23,450 nt of DNA from an uncultured Oscillospiraceae bacterium (lineage in GTDB: Bacteria; Bacillota; Clostridia; Oscillospirales; Acutalibacteraceae): positions 1-23,450 of the forward strand of contig CABUNG010000034.1 in the NCBI GenBank assembly GCA_902492895.1. Reading direction: 5' to 3'. Under the pieces are notes generated by a model that had not been told where the DNA came from, searched no databases, and saw only the letters and a list, made by a program, of their open reading frames with translations. Below are positions 22,770 to 23,450 of the stretch, piece after piece. Positions within the stretch are counted from its first letter, which is position 1. Every line of letters begins with the position of its first letter. A program made the translations under genes and the position numbers.

Positions 22770-22886
22770 TTGACGAAACGATGTCCTTGGTGTGGGAAAC
22801 GAGAAAAAAGGCTGGTTTTACATCCAACAGGTTCTCCGTTTTTAGCCGAATGTCCATTTTGCCATCATATTGTATGGTCAGAATAA
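22770..22886 (+). CDS. Short zinc-ribbon fragment, probably the 5' part of a frameshifted gene
   Basis: 38 residues from TTG at 22770, eight bases after AGGAGG. CPWC (5-8) and CPFC (28-31) are spaced almost as in the 94-residue neighbour (19 versus 20 residues between pairs). Unlike that protein, it stops at TAA (22884-22886) before any membrane segment. The next frame, open from TTG at 22870, continues with the expected transmembrane part. So this is most likely the front of one gene broken by a small indel around 22869-22876; translational coupling of two short proteins is the alternative. Confidence 0.6.
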   Translation: MTKRCPWCGKREKRLVLHPTGSPFLAECPFCHHIVWSE

Positions 22887-23364
22887 TCATGATAAGTCGA
22901 TGGTCATACCGGGGCTGCTGTGTATTGTATTCGTATTGCTGTGTTTTCTGCATTCACTTTTTATCTTACCGGCGCTCCTTCTGCTTTTCTTTATGATGTC
23001 CAATATATTCACCTTGCCGTATCTTAGATTGGAAAAAGATAAATTGACCGGCCGGTATCGATTGGCCGAGGATTCTATGTCACAAAAATATGAGGCCAAG
23101 TACGGATCCTCTGAGAACGCCCATCCCTCGTTCAAAGTAAAAGACATTTTTCCGACAACGGCTGATTTTGACCAACAGGCCTGTTACACGCAAAGCGCTC
23201 CTATTCAAATCGTCAAAAAATCTCCGGACAGCTTTCAGTTTCAACTTTTATACGATCACCCCGAAAACCCTCCGTATGAGGCGGGGCTATCTTACACCAT
23301 TTATGTAAAGGATCAACCCTGTGAAATCGTCGTATTGGATACGGATATTCCGAAAAATGAGTAA
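22870..23364 (+). CDS. Membrane-anchored protein, probable 3' part of the frameshifted zinc-ribbon gene
   Basis: 164 residues if read from TTG at 22870, or 154 from ATG at 22900; neither has a clear ribosome binding site. A long hydrophobic stretch (about 12-43, VIPGLLCIVFVLLCFLHSLF onward) could be one or two membrane helices. It is followed by a soluble domain of ~110 residues with no family I recognise (FKVKDIFPTTADF, GLSYTIYVKDQPCEIVVLD). Its front overlaps the 38-residue zinc-ribbon frame by 17 nt. Together they would give a ~200-residue zinc-ribbon/TM/soluble protein, related in layout to the 94-residue neighbour. The stop TAA (23362-23364) is the point where homology to the exported protein gene resumes. 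Confidence 0.6.
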   Translation: MYGQNNHDKSMVIPGLLCIVFVLLCFLHSLFILPALLLLFFMMSNIFTLPYLRLEKDKLTGRYRLAEDSMSQKYEAKYGSSENAHPSFKVKDIFPTTADFDQQACYTQSAPIQIVKKSPDSFQFQLLYDHPENPPYEAGLSYTIYVKDQPCEIVVLDTDIPKNE

Positions 23365-23450
23365 AGCCGGCTGGTGTCGATTGAGGCGTCCGGCTATGAA
23401 ATCAGCCGGAACGTAGCCGTGTCCATGACGCAGGAGGGGGACAAATGCGT
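23363..23450 (+). pseudogene. 5'-truncated, internally deleted second copy of the exported DNRLRE/Big_2 gene (runs off window)
   Basis: Bases 23363-23406 are identical to 20020-20063, and 23396-23450 are identical to 20614-20668. The two blocks share an 11-bp ATGAAATCAGC that occurs at both source positions. The copy therefore lacks the 561 bp (187 codons, in frame) between them, as well as the whole 5' end with signal peptide and start codon. The frame stays that of the parent (SIEASGYEIS joined to RNVAVSMTQ). The rest, possibly with a different C-terminal tip, lies beyond 23450. An assembly artefact at a contig end cannot be excluded. Confidence 0.8.

Noticed and set aside
1..23450. CRISPR array, insertion sequence, transposase or integrase
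   Set aside because: No regularly spaced repeats and no transposase or integrase motifs were seen in any frame. The only repeats are those listed.

Overview
The window is chromosomal DNA from a GC-rich, spore-forming member of the Clostridia, probably an Oscillospiraceae/Ruminococcaceae-type gut Firmicute. The evidence is an alpha/beta-type small acid-soluble spore protein, strong AGGAGG ribosome binding sites, TTGACA-N17-TATAAT promoters, a Gram-positive LexA box, a rpmG-secE-nusG-rplK-rplA cluster, and clostridial families such as DUF1934 next to argS. Species assignment is inference.

Layout. 1-2382 (minus): translation/secretion operon rpmG-secE-nusG-rplK-rplA, with rplA cut by the window edge, a clear promoter and a possible L1-binding leader hairpin before rplK. 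2401-3811 (minus): an intracellular GH13 alpha-amylase-type enzyme with its own promoter and terminator. 3837-7720 (plus): a tightly packed operon of a ferredoxin-tailed aldo/keto reductase, an ECF transporter S component, a DUF1893 protein and a DEAD-box RNA helicase. 7781-8126: a spore protein gene with a candidate sigma-G promoter. 8235-9176: tRNA-Gln(CTG), an imperfect 42-bp duplication of its 3' end, and an AT-rich orphan gene resembling DUF5071. 9241-12353 (minus): murI-DUF1934-argS. 12415-14552 (minus): a bifunctional NAD(P)HX repair enzyme and a lipoprotein-like gene. 14635-15349: a two-TM membrane protein. 15425-16076: a GNAT acetyltransferase. 16097-18326 (minus): a DUF4130 plus radical-SAM DNA repair pair whose promoter contains a perfect LexA palindrome. 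18421-19365 (plus): an AraC-family regulator.

19460-23450 is the accessory end of the window. A 21-bp tandem repeat precedes a 916-residue exported DNRLRE/Big_2 protein. The sequence changes from GC-rich to AT-rich exactly where the Big_2 domain ends, and an unrecognised C-terminal domain follows. Next come a small zinc-ribbon two-TM protein, a second zinc-ribbon/TM gene that looks frameshifted, and then a 5'-truncated, internally deleted second copy of the exported-protein gene running off the window. This layout (conserved exported trunk, swappable AT-rich tip, small downstream membrane genes, orphan trunk fragment) resembles polymorphic-toxin/immunity cassettes of the CDI/Rhs kind. The trunk is of DNRLRE/Big_2 type, no Rhs repeats are seen, and the tip is not a toxin family I recognise. 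It is the best candidate here for an undescribed system.
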